Shown here piece by piece: positions 24,394 to 33,210 of a DNA stretch of 43,289 nucleotides. Numbering within the stretch: position 1 is the first letter of the stretch; each line of letters opens with the position of its first letter. The DNA comes from UBA60 sp964587885 (GTDB lineage: Archaea > Thermoplasmatota > Poseidoniia > Poseidoniales > Poseidoniaceae). The stretch covers positions 1 to 43,289 of the forward strand of contig CAZPME010000017.1 in assembly GCA_964587885.1 (NCBI GenBank). The letters run 5' to 3'. Under the pieces are notes generated by a model. That model saw only the letters and a program-made list of their open reading frames with translations. It made no database searches and had not been told where the DNA came from. The position numbers and the translations under genes are program-made.

Positions 24394-26733
24394 ATGGGAG
24401 TGAAACAGTCGGCCTATCGTCAACCACTCACTCCTCAAGGGATTAAGGCCATTGAAGAAGGTACTCTCACCTGGCTCGATGAAGAGATGTACAATAATCT
24501 CAATACTGGTTTACTTGAGCAATATCTGGAAGAGAAGAATCTCAAAGAGTCGTTTGAGGTTAGTCACTGGACCACCAGTCGAGTAATGGCTGGTGTGGCT
24601 ATTGGTGCGGTTTTTAGTGGTGTTACTGCTTACATCGCCCTCAAGATTGGCCTTGCTGTTTCTGCAGCATGGTATTTTGCATACCTTTTCGGGATGGCGC
24701 GCAAATGGTCGCCTTCAGAAGTCAACATCGCCACATCAGCGACCACCGGCGCAGTGCACGCTTCAACCGGCTTTATTTTCACCTTCCCAGCAATTTTCTT
24801 ACTGGCAACTTCAAGTGATTATACTTTAGCCGGGGGGACTCATTTAATCAATGACCCAGACACTTTTCGCCTAGCTTTTATTGGTATTGTTGCCTCAATG
24901 TTTGCCGGATTCCTCGGCGTGATGTATTTCATTATTTTCAGACGAGTTTGGTTGGTCGAAGATCCTCTGCCAATGCCTTCTTTTGAGGCCACACTGAAGA
25001 TGCTAGACATCACATGTGACGTCAATTCTGGCGCGGTTGAACATGCCCGTGACTCCCTCAAATCCATCGGATTATGGACTGTACTAACAATGGGATTCAT
25101 GTTCCTAATAGATTATCCCTTGATGAAATTCCAAGAGGGCTATATCTCATTGATGGATTGGTTCGCCCAAACCGCTCATGTTGGTGGTTTCGGACTTGCT
25201 AGTATTTACAGCCACGGCATATTGCACCAACCTGCAGGGATTGACCCCGATACAGGTCAGAGTAATGGTGTCACCCTATACGATCCAGATGGTAGTATGT
25301 TCAACAATGCCTTGGCTCACACCTACATTGGAGTTGCATTTACCCCCACGATGTTCGCTATTGGTTGGTTCATGCGCACTCGTGTTGCCTTCTTAGTCAA
25401 CCTTGGAACATTCGTCGGTTGGCTATATCTAGTGCCAATGGCAGTATTCTTTGATTTCCCAGTATTCGACCCTGCTGTTGGTGGTAGGGTAGCCATTGGT
25501 GATTATGCCGCGGTAAGTGGGCCGTCAGCATTGCAGATTGTTGCATTCAAGCGCGTGGTGCGTCAAATTGCCATTGGTTCGATTGTGGGAGGCGGTATTT
25601 GGGGACTGCTCAAAATGTGGCGAACCTTTGCCGGTATTGGCGGCGATATCAAGAAAGCGATGCAGAGTGACGATGGTCAAGATTACATGCCAGGTAAAGG
25701 TTGGTATGAGTGGCCACTCAAACACATACCACTATTCATGGCCATAACTTTCGTAGTGATGGTAGGAACCTTTTGGGTTGGTGGATTCGGCCTCCTCCCT
25801 TCGCTCATTTTTGCCGTTGTACTAATTTTCACAACCTTCTTCCTCGGTGCAATCGCGGTGAGAGTTATGGGTGAGACAGGTATTGAACCAGTTAGTGGAA
25901 CTTCATTCATCGTATTGCTAATGTTGATGGGACTATTCTTGACTTTTGACGAATTCCTTTCGCTGTCAACCCAAGAGGCAGTGTTGCTTGGATTGGTAGG
26001 GACAACAGTATTCGGCTCAGCAATATCCATGTCGGGAACCGTCGTAACCGATTACAAGAATAGCCTCTACATCGGCAATCGTCCATATCACATCTCAAAG
26101 GGCAACATTGTAGGAGTAGTTCCTGGTTCAATATTGGGGGCTGGGATTGCCATTTTCCTCTCAATTCAGTTGGCTAATGGAACCATTGACCTCAAGGCAC
26201 CACAGGCAAATGCTTTTGCAACATTTTCAATTATTATCGCTGAAGGGCAAGGTGATTTCCTATTGCTTGGATTAGGTGCGGCACTGGGAGTATTTGTTGA
26301 AATGGCGACCGGTATGGGGACTTCGTTTGGATTAGGAATGTATCTTGACTTGCCTCATACTTTGCCAATGCTAATTGGTGGCTATGCCAGAGATACATGG
26401 GAAGAAAGGCAACTCGACCCAGAAATAGAACGCATTAAGGAAGAAGAAGGTCCAGTTGTGGCTGAAAAACAGCGTGCCCTTACCCTACTATCGACTTTCA
26501 TGATAGCAGCGGGTCTATTGACTGCTGAGGCATTTTTCGGTATGGAGGCGGCGATTTTCGCCTTCATGGATACTTTAGGGTTTGTGAAGGCTTTGGACCC
26601 AACTACATGGTACTTTGTTCGGCTCGGAGGATTCTTAGGTTTCAATGTACTTCTCGGCGGAATGATATATCTCTTATTCAAATCAGCAGGAATTCTCGGT
26701 AATGATAGTCAAGCGGAAGATACTGCTGCATGA
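24394..26733 (+). CDS. OPT-family oligopeptide (or metal-chelate) transporter
   Basis: About 779 residues with roughly 14-16 membrane helices, the size and pattern of the OPT family. Members import oligopeptides or metal-siderophore chelates with protons. Visible family-like segments include the first-helix region GVAIGAVFSGVTAYIALKIG, the following NIATSATTGAVHASTGF and the central MGETGIEPVSGTSF. The frame is open from 24364, but ATG 24394 has a strong Shine-Dalgarno GGAGGGG at the right spacing. The stop TGA is followed after one base by the DMT gene, so the two are an operon, with SurE behind. Next to a genome-encoded giant subtilase, peptide uptake is a reasonable inference; a metal complex is the alternative. 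Confidence 0.88.
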   Translation: MGVKQSAYRQPLTPQGIKAIEEGTLTWLDEEMYNNLNTGLLEQYLEEKNLKESFEVSHWTTSRVMAGVAIGAVFSGVTAYIALKIGLAVSAAWYFAYLFGMARKWSPSEVNIATSATTGAVHASTGFIFTFPAIFLLATSSDYTLAGGTHLINDPDTFRLAFIGIVASMFAGFLGVMYFIIFRRVWLVEDPLPMPSFEATLKMLDITCDVNSGAVEHARDSLKSIGLWTVLTMGFMFLIDYPLMKFQEGYISLMDWFAQTAHVGGFGLASIYSHGILHQPAGIDPDTGQSNGVTLYDPDGSMFNNALAHTYIGVAFTPTMFAIGWFMRTRVAFLVNLGTFVGWLYLVPMAVFFDFPVFDPAVGGRVAIGDYAAVSGPSALQIVAFKRVVRQIAIGSIVGGGIWGLLKMWRTFAGIGGDIKKAMQSDDGQDYMPGKGWYEWPLKHIPLFMAITFVVMVGTFWVGGFGLLPSLIFAVVLIFTTFFLGAIAVRVMGETGIEPVSGTSFIVLLMLMGLFLTFDEFLSLSTQEAVLLGLVGTTVFGSAISMSGTVVTDYKNSLYIGNRPYHISKGNIVGVVPGSILGAGIAIFLSIQLANGTIDLKAPQANAFATFSIIIAEGQGDFLLLGLGAALGVFVEMATGMGTSFGLGMYLDLPHTLPMLIGGYARDTWEERQLDPEIERIKEEEGPVVAEKQRALTLLSTFMIAAGLLTAEAFFGMEAAIFAFMDTLGFVKALDPTTWYFVRLGGFLGFNVLLGGMIYLLFKSAGILGNDSQAEDTAA

Positions 26734-26734
26734 G

Positions 26735-27724
26735 ATGAGTGTGATGGATGAACGCCCACCGTGGTTTGTGTGGGTAATACTTGTTCTGGCATTATTTGCA
26801 GTTAGCAGTGCTGGAGCGGTTTTTCGAACTATGACAGATATTCCACCTATACTCAAGGCAGCATGGCGATTGCAAGCTACTACCATAGTATTGATTCCAG
26901 GTTTCTTATACCAATGGAAAACCTGCGAGGATGAAGTAAAGTCTTGGATTCTAGATCGGCGCCAACTTATTTTCCTAGGTCTTTCAGGTGTCTTTCTTTG
27001 GCTCCATTTTGCTACTTGGGTTTGGTCACTTGACCATACTTCCTTGACCCATAGCCTACTTTTTGTCACTTCACATCCCCTTGTGGTTGTGGTAGTAACC
27101 TATCTGCTCGGAAAGCATCTTAGCCGTTTAGAAATATTGGGTGCTATAGTCGGTTTTTTAGGTGCAGTAATCGCTTTACAAGCAGTACGCGGAACTGGAG
27201 AAGTAACTCTGGTTGGAGATCTAGCCGCCTTCTTAGGTGGCGTATTCGTTGTAGGGTATCTAATGCTGGGCCGAAAACTACGTAGTGAAGGAATGCCATT
27301 GCATCTCTATGCCCTGCCGGTAACTGCTGTTGCTGCAATTTTGTTGACTCTCTCATCACTTGTGTTGGAATCGACCAGTTTGGGCATGGCAACAGCCAAC
27401 AATGCTACTTTCGGTTGGCTTGATACGACTTGGCTATTACCGGTTGCATATCTTGCACTGGGGCCAGGATATGTTGGTCATACGGGAAACAATGCTGTGT
27501 TGCGATGGTTGCCGGCATTGCTAATTTCGGTTACTCTTGTACTAGAGCCGGTAATAGGCGCACTAATTGGGTGGGCAATCGGAGTTGAGGCTGTTCCTGA
27601 ATTGTGGACTTGGATAGGTTTACCTGTGATGTTGTCCGGCATGGTATTAGTCATAGTAGGGTTGTCACAGCGAGATATGGAGGGTGGTGAAGATGCAGAA
27701 AAACTACATATTGCTAACCAATGA
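26735..27724 (+). CDS. DMT-superfamily (EamA) transporter
   Basis: About 329 residues and ten membrane helices arranged as two EamA repeats, the drug/metabolite transporter pattern. Segments such as FLGAVIALQAVRG and the closing VLEPVIGALIGWAIGVE fit the family. Substrates in the family range from amino acids to metabolites, and none can be chosen here. An earlier in-frame ATG (26702) lies inside the OPT gene; ATG 26735 (MSVMDERPPW) directly after the OPT stop is preferred. The 3' end overlaps the SurE gene by 32 bases, supporting co-transcription. Confidence 0.88.
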   Translation: MSVMDERPPWFVWVILVLALFAVSSAGAVFRTMTDIPPILKAAWRLQATTIVLIPGFLYQWKTCEDEVKSWILDRRQLIFLGLSGVFLWLHFATWVWSLDHTSLTHSLLFVTSHPLVVVVVTYLLGKHLSRLEILGAIVGFLGAVIALQAVRGTGEVTLVGDLAAFLGGVFVVGYLMLGRKLRSEGMPLHLYALPVTAVAAILLTLSSLVLESTSLGMATANNATFGWLDTTWLLPVAYLALGPGYVGHTGNNAVLRWLPALLISVTLVLEPVIGALIGWAIGVEAVPELWTWIGLPVMLSGMVLVIVGLSQRDMEGGEDAEKLHIANQ

Positions 27725-28574
27725 TGATGGAGTTTCTGCAGTTGGGATAACCTCCCTTGCAAAAGCCCTTAGTTACCGTGGTTATAGAATAGTTATTTTG
27801 GCACCTAAAGCCGACCGTTCGGCCACTGGAATGAGCATCACATTGCGAAGTGAATTGTCGATGAGTGAACATCAAAACCTCGCCGAGTCAATCGGCGGGG
27901 AGACTAGAGTTTTTTCTCTTGATGGTAGTCCTTGTGATTGCATCATAGTTGGTTTATCTGGTGCCCTAAGAGACAAAATTCCGGATTCAGAGCCGATGTT
28001 ATGTGTATCGGGAATCAATCTTGGCCCAAATTTATCGGTTGATGTTTTACACAGCGGTACTGTTGGAGCAGCGCGTGAAGCGGCGTTATATGGCCTTCCA
28101 TCATTGGCTACTTCACTTTGTGAGTTCGAGTCCAGCGGTCTTGATTCTGCAGTAGATGCGAGCGTGAAAGTCATTGAACAATTACTTACTCTCATACCGC
28201 CTAAAGCGGGAAATTTATTGCGCCCACAACTGGGCGAATACAGTGAAAATGAAAATTCGGCATCGTGCAACACACTCAATGCATATTGTCGCGGAGACAT
28301 TTTCCTGAATCTAAATGTCCCGAAAGATTGGAATGGGGAAATTGAAAATACTCGCATCGGAATGCGGTGGTATAGAAATGCATTGCACCGTGGAGTTAAC
28401 GGAGATAGTTATTCAATTGATGGGGCTGAAATCATCAGCCAACCTGTTGGGGGTTGTGATGTAGCGGCTGTGGAGTCAGGTTCGGCTAGTCTTTCCCCTT
28501 GCCAAACCTGGCCAGACAGCCATCCTTTGTCGATATCTCTTGAAGTATTACAAAAGCCGCTAATTTTCGAGTAA
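27693..28574 (+). CDS. surE: SurE-type 5'/3'-nucleotidase
   Basis: Metal-dependent phosphatase that removes phosphate from nucleoside monophosphates. The signature LLTNDDG is at residues 7-13, with Asp11 and Asp12 as expected metal ligands. It is followed by APKADRSATG and SGINLGPNLSVDVLHSGTVGAARE, both diagnostic of SurE. Length of 293 residues is slightly long because of an insertion near 160-190. ATG 27693 is favoured over two upstream GTGs (27684, 27687) because GGAGGGTGGTGA lies just before it. It overlaps the DMT gene by 32 bases and meets the convergent trmY gene stop to stop with no gap. Confidence 0.93.
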   Translation: MQKNYILLTNDDGVSAVGITSLAKALSYRGYRIVILAPKADRSATGMSITLRSELSMSEHQNLAESIGGETRVFSLDGSPCDCIIVGLSGALRDKIPDSEPMLCVSGINLGPNLSVDVLHSGTVGAAREAALYGLPSLATSLCEFESSGLDSAVDASVKVIEQLLTLIPPKAGNLLRPQLGEYSENENSASCNTLNAYCRGDIFLNLNVPKDWNGEIENTRIGMRWYRNALHRGVNGDSYSIDGAEIISQPVGGCDVAAVESGSASLSPCQTWPDSHPLSISLEVLQKPLIFE

Positions 28575-29210
28575 TTATTTGCGCAGAGCGGTACCTAAAT
28601 CAAGTAATTGATGGACTACTGTAATCGCCGAGTGGCCCTGTAACCAGGTATCTCCCAATGAACGTGAAAGTGAATTAGAAGCTAGAATTTTCTCTTCTTC
28701 GGCATCTAAGGGTAGATCATCAGAGAGGAAGAATCCGACTTTACCATAGTCCTGCGGCTGATTTTCGATTACACTCGATGAATCCCACAGTCGAGGAGCA
28801 TCAGCGTCTAAAGTATACAACTCCACCCCCTCTCGCTGCCAATCTACTATTGTTTCAGCAAGCCCACCGCTTGAATGGCGGATTCCTGGGCTGATACTCG
28901 GCCATTGTCCAAGAGGTGGTATTGGCTCAGCCAAAACTTTGCCAATCATTCCGGCAATCGCTCTTTCCTCGACCCTCATGCTACGCAACTCAGCACCGCA
29001 TATCCAAACTCTACGTGGTGGAAATTCACTACCAAGCAAGTGCAATGTTATATGGGTGTCATCACGGATTCCATGTGAAATGAATAACGCTGAGTTGATG
29101 GCTCGACAAAGCACGTCTAAGCGACCACTACCGCCGGCTAAATCATTGAGAATTATTTTTCCAGACGAAGGCACCCTGTGGCCAATAATGGCGAAACGGC
29201 GCTCAGTCAT
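28575..29210 (-). CDS. trmY: tRNA (pseudouridine-54-N1)-methyltransferase, TrmY family
   Basis: SPOUT-class SAM-dependent enzyme that methylates pseudouridine 54 in the T loop of archaeal tRNAs. Diagnostic segments: RFAIIGHRVPSSG and LNDLAGGSGRLDVLCRAI at the N-terminus, FISHGIRDD, and the knot region ending GHSAITVVHQLLDLG. From memory, the methanogen enzyme reads NHC in the C-terminal knot where this one reads GHSA, so a cysteine described as important may be missing. The length of 211 residues is normal. It starts nine bases after the srp54 stop with GAGGTGCTTAA as ribosome binding site, so srp54 and trmY form an operon. Confidence 0.85.
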   Translation of the reverse strand: MTERRFAIIGHRVPSSGKIILNDLAGGSGRLDVLCRAINSALFISHGIRDDTHITLHLLGSEFPPRRVWICGAELRSMRVEERAIAGMIGKVLAEPIPPLGQWPSISPGIRHSSGGLAETIVDWQREGVELYTLDADAPRLWDSSSVIENQPQDYGKVGFFLSDDLPLDAEEEKILASNSLSRSLGDTWLQGHSAITVVHQLLDLGTALRK

Positions 29211-29219
29211 TTAAGCACC

Positions 29220-30587
29220 TCAGGCGCCCATGTCGAAATCATCAAGATCCATGTCGGTATCTTTCATCATTCTCTTCATTTGCTTAGACATTTGGCGATT
29301 ACCAGTCATCCCTTTCATCATTTTCTTCGATCGCTTCCACTGCGAAATTAATTGACGAACGTCCTTTTCACGAACCCCAGAACCTCTTGCAATACGGCGA
29401 ATACGGTCAACCTTGAGTCGATTCGGATCATTCTTTTCATCAGCAGTCATTGAGTCCATGATAATCCGAAATAGGTCTAGGTTCCGTTGAGTTTCTTCAC
29501 GCTGAGATTTACTCATTTGTCCCATTCCAAACATTCCAGTTGGGAGAAATGAAAGTAACTTATCGACGGTTCCAACTTTAGACATCATTTCCATTTGCTT
29601 GTACATGTCGTTGAGAGTGAAGCGTCCTGACATCATACGTTCAGTAATACGCATAGCCTCCTCTTCATCGAGATCGCTTGGCGCTAAATCTATCAATCCT
29701 CGAATATCTCCCATTCCAAGTAAACGAGAGATGAATCGGTCGCTTTCGAACTTTTCAAGATCTGCAACCTTCTCACCTGTACCAATGTAAATTACCGGAG
29801 CGCCTGTTGTCGCAACAGCAGAAAGTGCCCCGCCACCACGAGCTGTACCATCCAACTTGGTTACGATAACGCCGGTAACTCCTACCAAATCATGGAAAGA
29901 TGCTGCCACTCTTCCGGCGGCTTGACCGACTTGCGCGTCGATTACGAGCAGCCTTTCAGTAGCGTTGCATAATATTGCAATATTGTCAAGCTCGGTTACT
30001 AACTCATCGTCTAGTTGGTGACGTCCTGCTGTATCTACAATGACGACATCAGCACTACCGACTTCTGCTAAGCCGTTTCTAACGATTGTCGCAGCGTCTT
30101 TTTCATCAGGCTCACCATAGACTTCAATGGATGTATCTTCTAGAAGTTGAACCAACTGATGATAGGCTCCAGGCCGGTGCACATCTGCTTCAATTACTGC
30201 TACTTTCACGCCATGTCGACGGCTATACCAATCAGCCATTTTTGCCGTTGTAGTTGTTTTACCTTGCCCGTAAAGTCCAACCATGAGAATGGTTTGAGCA
30301 TAAGGTCGTATCTCTCGGGCAGGTCCAAGGATGCGAACTAGTTCTGTATAGAGAATATTCATTGCCTGTGTTTGCAAAGTCAAACCTGGACGTCGTTCTT
30401 CATTGCGCATTCTATCTTCGACACGTTCGGTAATTTCCTTTGTCTGACGGACGTTGAAATCGGCCTCTTGCAAGGCTCGTCGTAATGAGCGAATCATTTC
30501 GGCTAATTCGGCCTCATCTAACCGACCCTTACGAGTTAATTTTGATAGCGCGGCGAAGATACCGCTGCGCAAGCCATCAAGTGCCAT
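29220..30587 (-). CDS. srp54: Signal recognition particle 54 kDa protein (GTPase)
   Basis: GTPase subunit of SRP, binding 7S RNA and signal peptides and docking to FtsY. The N domain (ALDGLRSGIFAALSKLTRKG) is followed by the G domain with GLYGQGKTTTTAK, DTAGRH and TKLDGTARGG. The Met-rich M domain has RIRRIARGSGVREKDV for RNA binding and a tail ending MKDTDMDLDDFDMGA. The open frame reaches 30674, but ATG 30587 gives the standard N-terminus and 455 residues, the usual archaeal size. It is divergent from a membrane-protein gene, with 70 bases between starts. The secreted giants in this window would be among its clients. Confidence 0.97.
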   Translation of the reverse strand: MALDGLRSGIFAALSKLTRKGRLDEAELAEMIRSLRRALQEADFNVRQTKEITERVEDRMRNEERRPGLTLQTQAMNILYTELVRILGPAREIRPYAQTILMVGLYGQGKTTTTAKMADWYSRRHGVKVAVIEADVHRPGAYHQLVQLLEDTSIEVYGEPDEKDAATIVRNGLAEVGSADVVIVDTAGRHQLDDELVTELDNIAILCNATERLLVIDAQVGQAAGRVAASFHDLVGVTGVIVTKLDGTARGGGALSAVATTGAPVIYIGTGEKVADLEKFESDRFISRLLGMGDIRGLIDLAPSDLDEEEAMRITERMMSGRFTLNDMYKQMEMMSKVGTVDKLLSFLPTGMFGMGQMSKSQREETQRNLDLFRIIMDSMTADEKNDPNRLKVDRIRRIARGSGVREKDVRQLISQWKRSKKMMKGMTGNRQMSKQMKRMMKDTDMDLDDFDMGA

Positions 30588-30657
30588 GAAGATGGGCGAA
30601 GCGTCGTCCCGTTTCAATCCATTGATGGGGTTATCATCCGATATTACAGGCCCAAAA

Positions 30658-31479
30658 ATGAGCGCAATGGTCATGGCTGGTGCAGTCGCGCATCGCTACA
30701 TGGCGGTATTGGCATACATCCAGGTCGCCACACTGCTAAGTCTTCTCGGCATGGCACTTGGTTGGCGCGGTGGTATGCGAAATTTACATGGATTTTACGA
30801 TAGCCCTTCCATGGCAAAAGCACTGGTATGGGGTTTTGGCATCGGTGCGATAGTCGCTGCAGCGATTGATATTTTCATTTTTGACCTGTACGTGATTCTT
30901 GTTTATGAGGGGTCAAGCACAGTTTCTTGGGCCACGCTAGTACTGCTCGGGGTATTCGGCGCAGGAATATCAGCTCTAACTCTATGGCGAGCGGGAAACA
31001 GAGCGATTAGAGCGAAATTTGCCGCCCCAGTAAATGGTTGGACTTTTGGTCTTGGAACCGGTGCAATGTTAGCAGCACGTCTTGGTAATCGGGTCTTTGA
31101 ATTAGCCCAAGGTTTTACATTTTCCGCAATAATTCAAGTTGCTCTTTTGTCACTCTTCCTGCCATTAATCCATGCAGTCATCGGCTGTGGTTTGGGCGCT
31201 AGGGCACAGCGAGGCGAAGTAAGTTTGGCGATTTTTTGGGCGACAATTGCCCATGCAGTAGGGATTATGATGGTCACATATGCAGCATTAGATGTTCTTG
31301 GTTGGATTTTCATAATACCTCCTCTATTATTGGGAATGCGAAGATCTGACTCAAAGTGGCTGATAGAAAGCCTTCATCCAGAAGCGGCAAGACGCCTGCG
31401 AAGAGTGCGTGCTCAAGCGATTCGAGATGGGCGAAATAGTGGTGTTCCTACGGACACTAGTTTGGAAGAAAGTGAGTAA
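30658..31479 (+). CDS. Hypothetical multi-pass membrane protein
   Basis: About 273 residues with six or seven hydrophobic helices and a basic C-terminal tail (ARRLRRVRAQAIRDGRN). I do not recognise the family; a PrsW-like or other membrane protease was considered, but no convincing catalytic motif was found. The frame stays open backwards to 30454 over the srp54 gene on the other strand, which is a shadow. The start is therefore set at ATG 30658, with ATGs at 30667 and 30673 as alternatives. Divergent from srp54. A 106-base gap with the small stem GCCT...AGGC (31500-31514) followed by A-runs separates it from the zinc-ribbon gene. Confidence 0.7.
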   Translation: MSAMVMAGAVAHRYMAVLAYIQVATLLSLLGMALGWRGGMRNLHGFYDSPSMAKALVWGFGIGAIVAAAIDIFIFDLYVILVYEGSSTVSWATLVLLGVFGAGISALTLWRAGNRAIRAKFAAPVNGWTFGLGTGAMLAARLGNRVFELAQGFTFSAIIQVALLSLFLPLIHAVIGCGLGARAQRGEVSLAIFWATIAHAVGIMMVTYAALDVLGWIFIIPPLLLGMRRSDSKWLIESLHPEAARRLRRVRAQAIRDGRNSGVPTDTSLEESE

Positions 31480-31585
31480 AAACTCACTAAACTCACCATG
31501 CCTATTTTTCAGGCAAAAAAGGGCTAATTTTTCCTTGCATAATGTTAGGTTAAATGTTAAGTGATGCCGGCACCACCCCTTGTAT

Positions 31586-32665
31586 ATGGGTAGGTGTCCA
31601 TTCTGCATGGCATCGACGATGCCTGAGGACATTATTTGTTTCTCTTGCGGCAGAGTCATCAGCGGCGCATCAGGAGCGGCGCAACGTTCACGTGGAGATT
31701 TTCGTCGAAGTTCTTCTCGAGGCGCTAGTAGGGCACCTAAACGTCAAGAGACTGCTAAAATGGCTGCAGCCCAAGCAGTAGGATCTCCTGCTCAAAGGAG
31801 AGTAACCAAGGCCCAAGCAGCATTACGCCATTCACGCAAAAGCAGTATGAAAAATCTAATGATGGTCGGAGCAGTTTCTTTTATCTTTCTTTTTACTCCA
31901 GCCCAAGTCCAATTGGTAGAAATGGCAATCGATCTAAAGGCTGAGGGAATGAATATGTTCAAGCAAGGACGAGAATATCCTGTTGAAGCCGAATTCACTT
32001 ACGACAAGGTCTTTACTGTTATTGAAGACAATGATCCAGCGACAGGGGGGACTTCAGGAGGAGATGTTCTTTTCAAACGACAAATGGGAATTCCCTACCA
32101 GCGTACTACTAATGGGATTTCACCACACCATTTTACATCGACATTTGAAAGCGAAACTATTCAGGAAATCAAATCACTTACCTTGATTACCGAGGGCCAA
32201 GAAATTGCTGTACCGTTGGATGGAACTGCACGTTCTAGGGCAATGGCTGTCATTACGCCCTCGGGTAAAATGATTTACTGGCCTGCTGCAACTGATGATG
32301 GTACTGGTTGTAAGCACACCCAGTGTGTAATGTGGGAGGGTACTGTTTCCGATGGTGAGGAAGCAATATTGACAGCACGTGTTAATTATTATTCTAAGAG
32401 TTGGACTTGGTGGCAAGACAGCGCAGTTTACAGCGATATAGAGGGAAATAGTTGGGGAATTAATGTCGATAATAGTGGCACATTTGACAATATTAGGGAA
32501 CGTGGAGACGGTGCAGCTTGGGATGATTTCGGCAAGCATTCGCAATGGTATTATTCATCTGAACGAAGTGAATATTTGATCAACGGAGATCAACCAATGA
32601 TTCAAAAAACGGCTCAAGACAAAATGGCGACACTGCACGAGAGTTTGAGCGACAACACATATTAG
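31586..32665 (+). CDS. Zinc-ribbon / membrane helix protein, N-terminal part of an interrupted transglutaminase-like gene
   Basis: Starts at ATG 31586 (MGRCPFC), six bases after an in-frame TTG. A zinc ribbon CPFC...CFSC occupies residues 4-20, followed by a basic Ser/Arg/Ala-rich linker and one membrane helix (about 92-108, MMVGAVSFIFLFTP). A large extracellular region with beta-rich character follows. The frame stops at TAG (32663-32665, codon 360), but the same frame continues at once into a transglutaminase-like core up to 33199. The intact product would be about 537 residues: a cytoplasmic zinc ribbon joined through the membrane to an outside transglutaminase-like domain. The 359-residue piece alone lacks the Cys-His-Asp triad. 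Confidence 0.75.
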   Translation: MGRCPFCMASTMPEDIICFSCGRVISGASGAAQRSRGDFRRSSSRGASRAPKRQETAKMAAAQAVGSPAQRRVTKAQAALRHSRKSSMKNLMMVGAVSFIFLFTPAQVQLVEMAIDLKAEGMNMFKQGREYPVEAEFTYDKVFTVIEDNDPATGGTSGGDVLFKRQMGIPYQRTTNGISPHHFTSTFESETIQEIKSLTLITEGQEIAVPLDGTARSRAMAVITPSGKMIYWPAATDDGTGCKHTQCVMWEGTVSDGEEAILTARVNYYSKSWTWWQDSAVYSDIEGNSWGINVDNSGTFDNIRERGDGAAWDDFGKHSQWYYSSERSEYLINGDQPMIQKTAQDKMATLHESLSDNTY

Positions 32666-33199
32666 TTCGCTAGAGCATCATTTGATTTTTTAGTTGAGAA
32701 AATAACCTATAATGACCAAGCTGAACTTCATCCTATCAGTGGCCCTACATGTATAGAATCAGGCACTGGTGACTGTGACGAAGTTTCAAATGCGTTCATG
32801 AGTCTAATGCGGGTAAAGCAAATACCAACGTGGTATGAGTTTGGTATTCTTCTCAATACCCACACGATGAAGTGGGAAGGCCACGCATGGGCCAATGTAA
32901 TGTTGCCACTCGGTGATGAATGGTGCGAAAGCAAAGAGATCGTTTTGGACTCATGTTACATCAATGGAGAAGTAGATGTGGTCAATAATAAATGGCTATT
33001 GCACACTCCAACTTCAGTAACTGATTGGATTGAAGAAGCCGACTCAAGCGGTGAACTAGTAGAAAGTGCATACCGCGGATGGTCATTCTCACCTAGTAAT
33101 GGTGGCCGTGTATCTTACAGCAGTTCAATCGAAACTGTAGGTCAACCGGAATATATCGGTGGGACTTACATCGTCTCGGTCGACCCTGAGTCATTCTGA
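32666..33199 (+). pseudogene. Transglutaminase-like domain, C-terminal part after the in-frame TAG
   Basis: Continuous with the upstream frame apart from one TAG. It has the transglutaminase-like core: Cys (GTGDCDEVSNAFMSLMR; codon 397 of the joined gene), His (EGHAWANVML; 433) and Asp (VLDSCY; 455), in the standard order and spacing. Family members act as cysteine proteases, amidases or cross-linking enzymes; the reaction here is not known. The first usable start codon in this piece is ATG 32798, after the catalytic Cys, so independent translation would give an inactive fragment. The reading therefore implies a nonsense change (CAG to TAG is the simplest), sequence error, or read-through. 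trkA starts 12 bases after its TGA. Confidence 0.7.
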
Positions 33200-33210
33200 G
33201 GTGATATTCA

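Noticed and set aside
30454..30657. Extended N-terminus of the membrane protein starting at 30454
   Set aside because: It is antisense to the conserved N domain of srp54, and the residues are polar and unlike the membrane protein that follows.
31500..31520. GCCT...AGGC stem followed by an A-run as a terminator
   Set aside because: The stem is only four pairs and the 3' run is A on the plus strand, so it does not match a terminator for the upstream gene.
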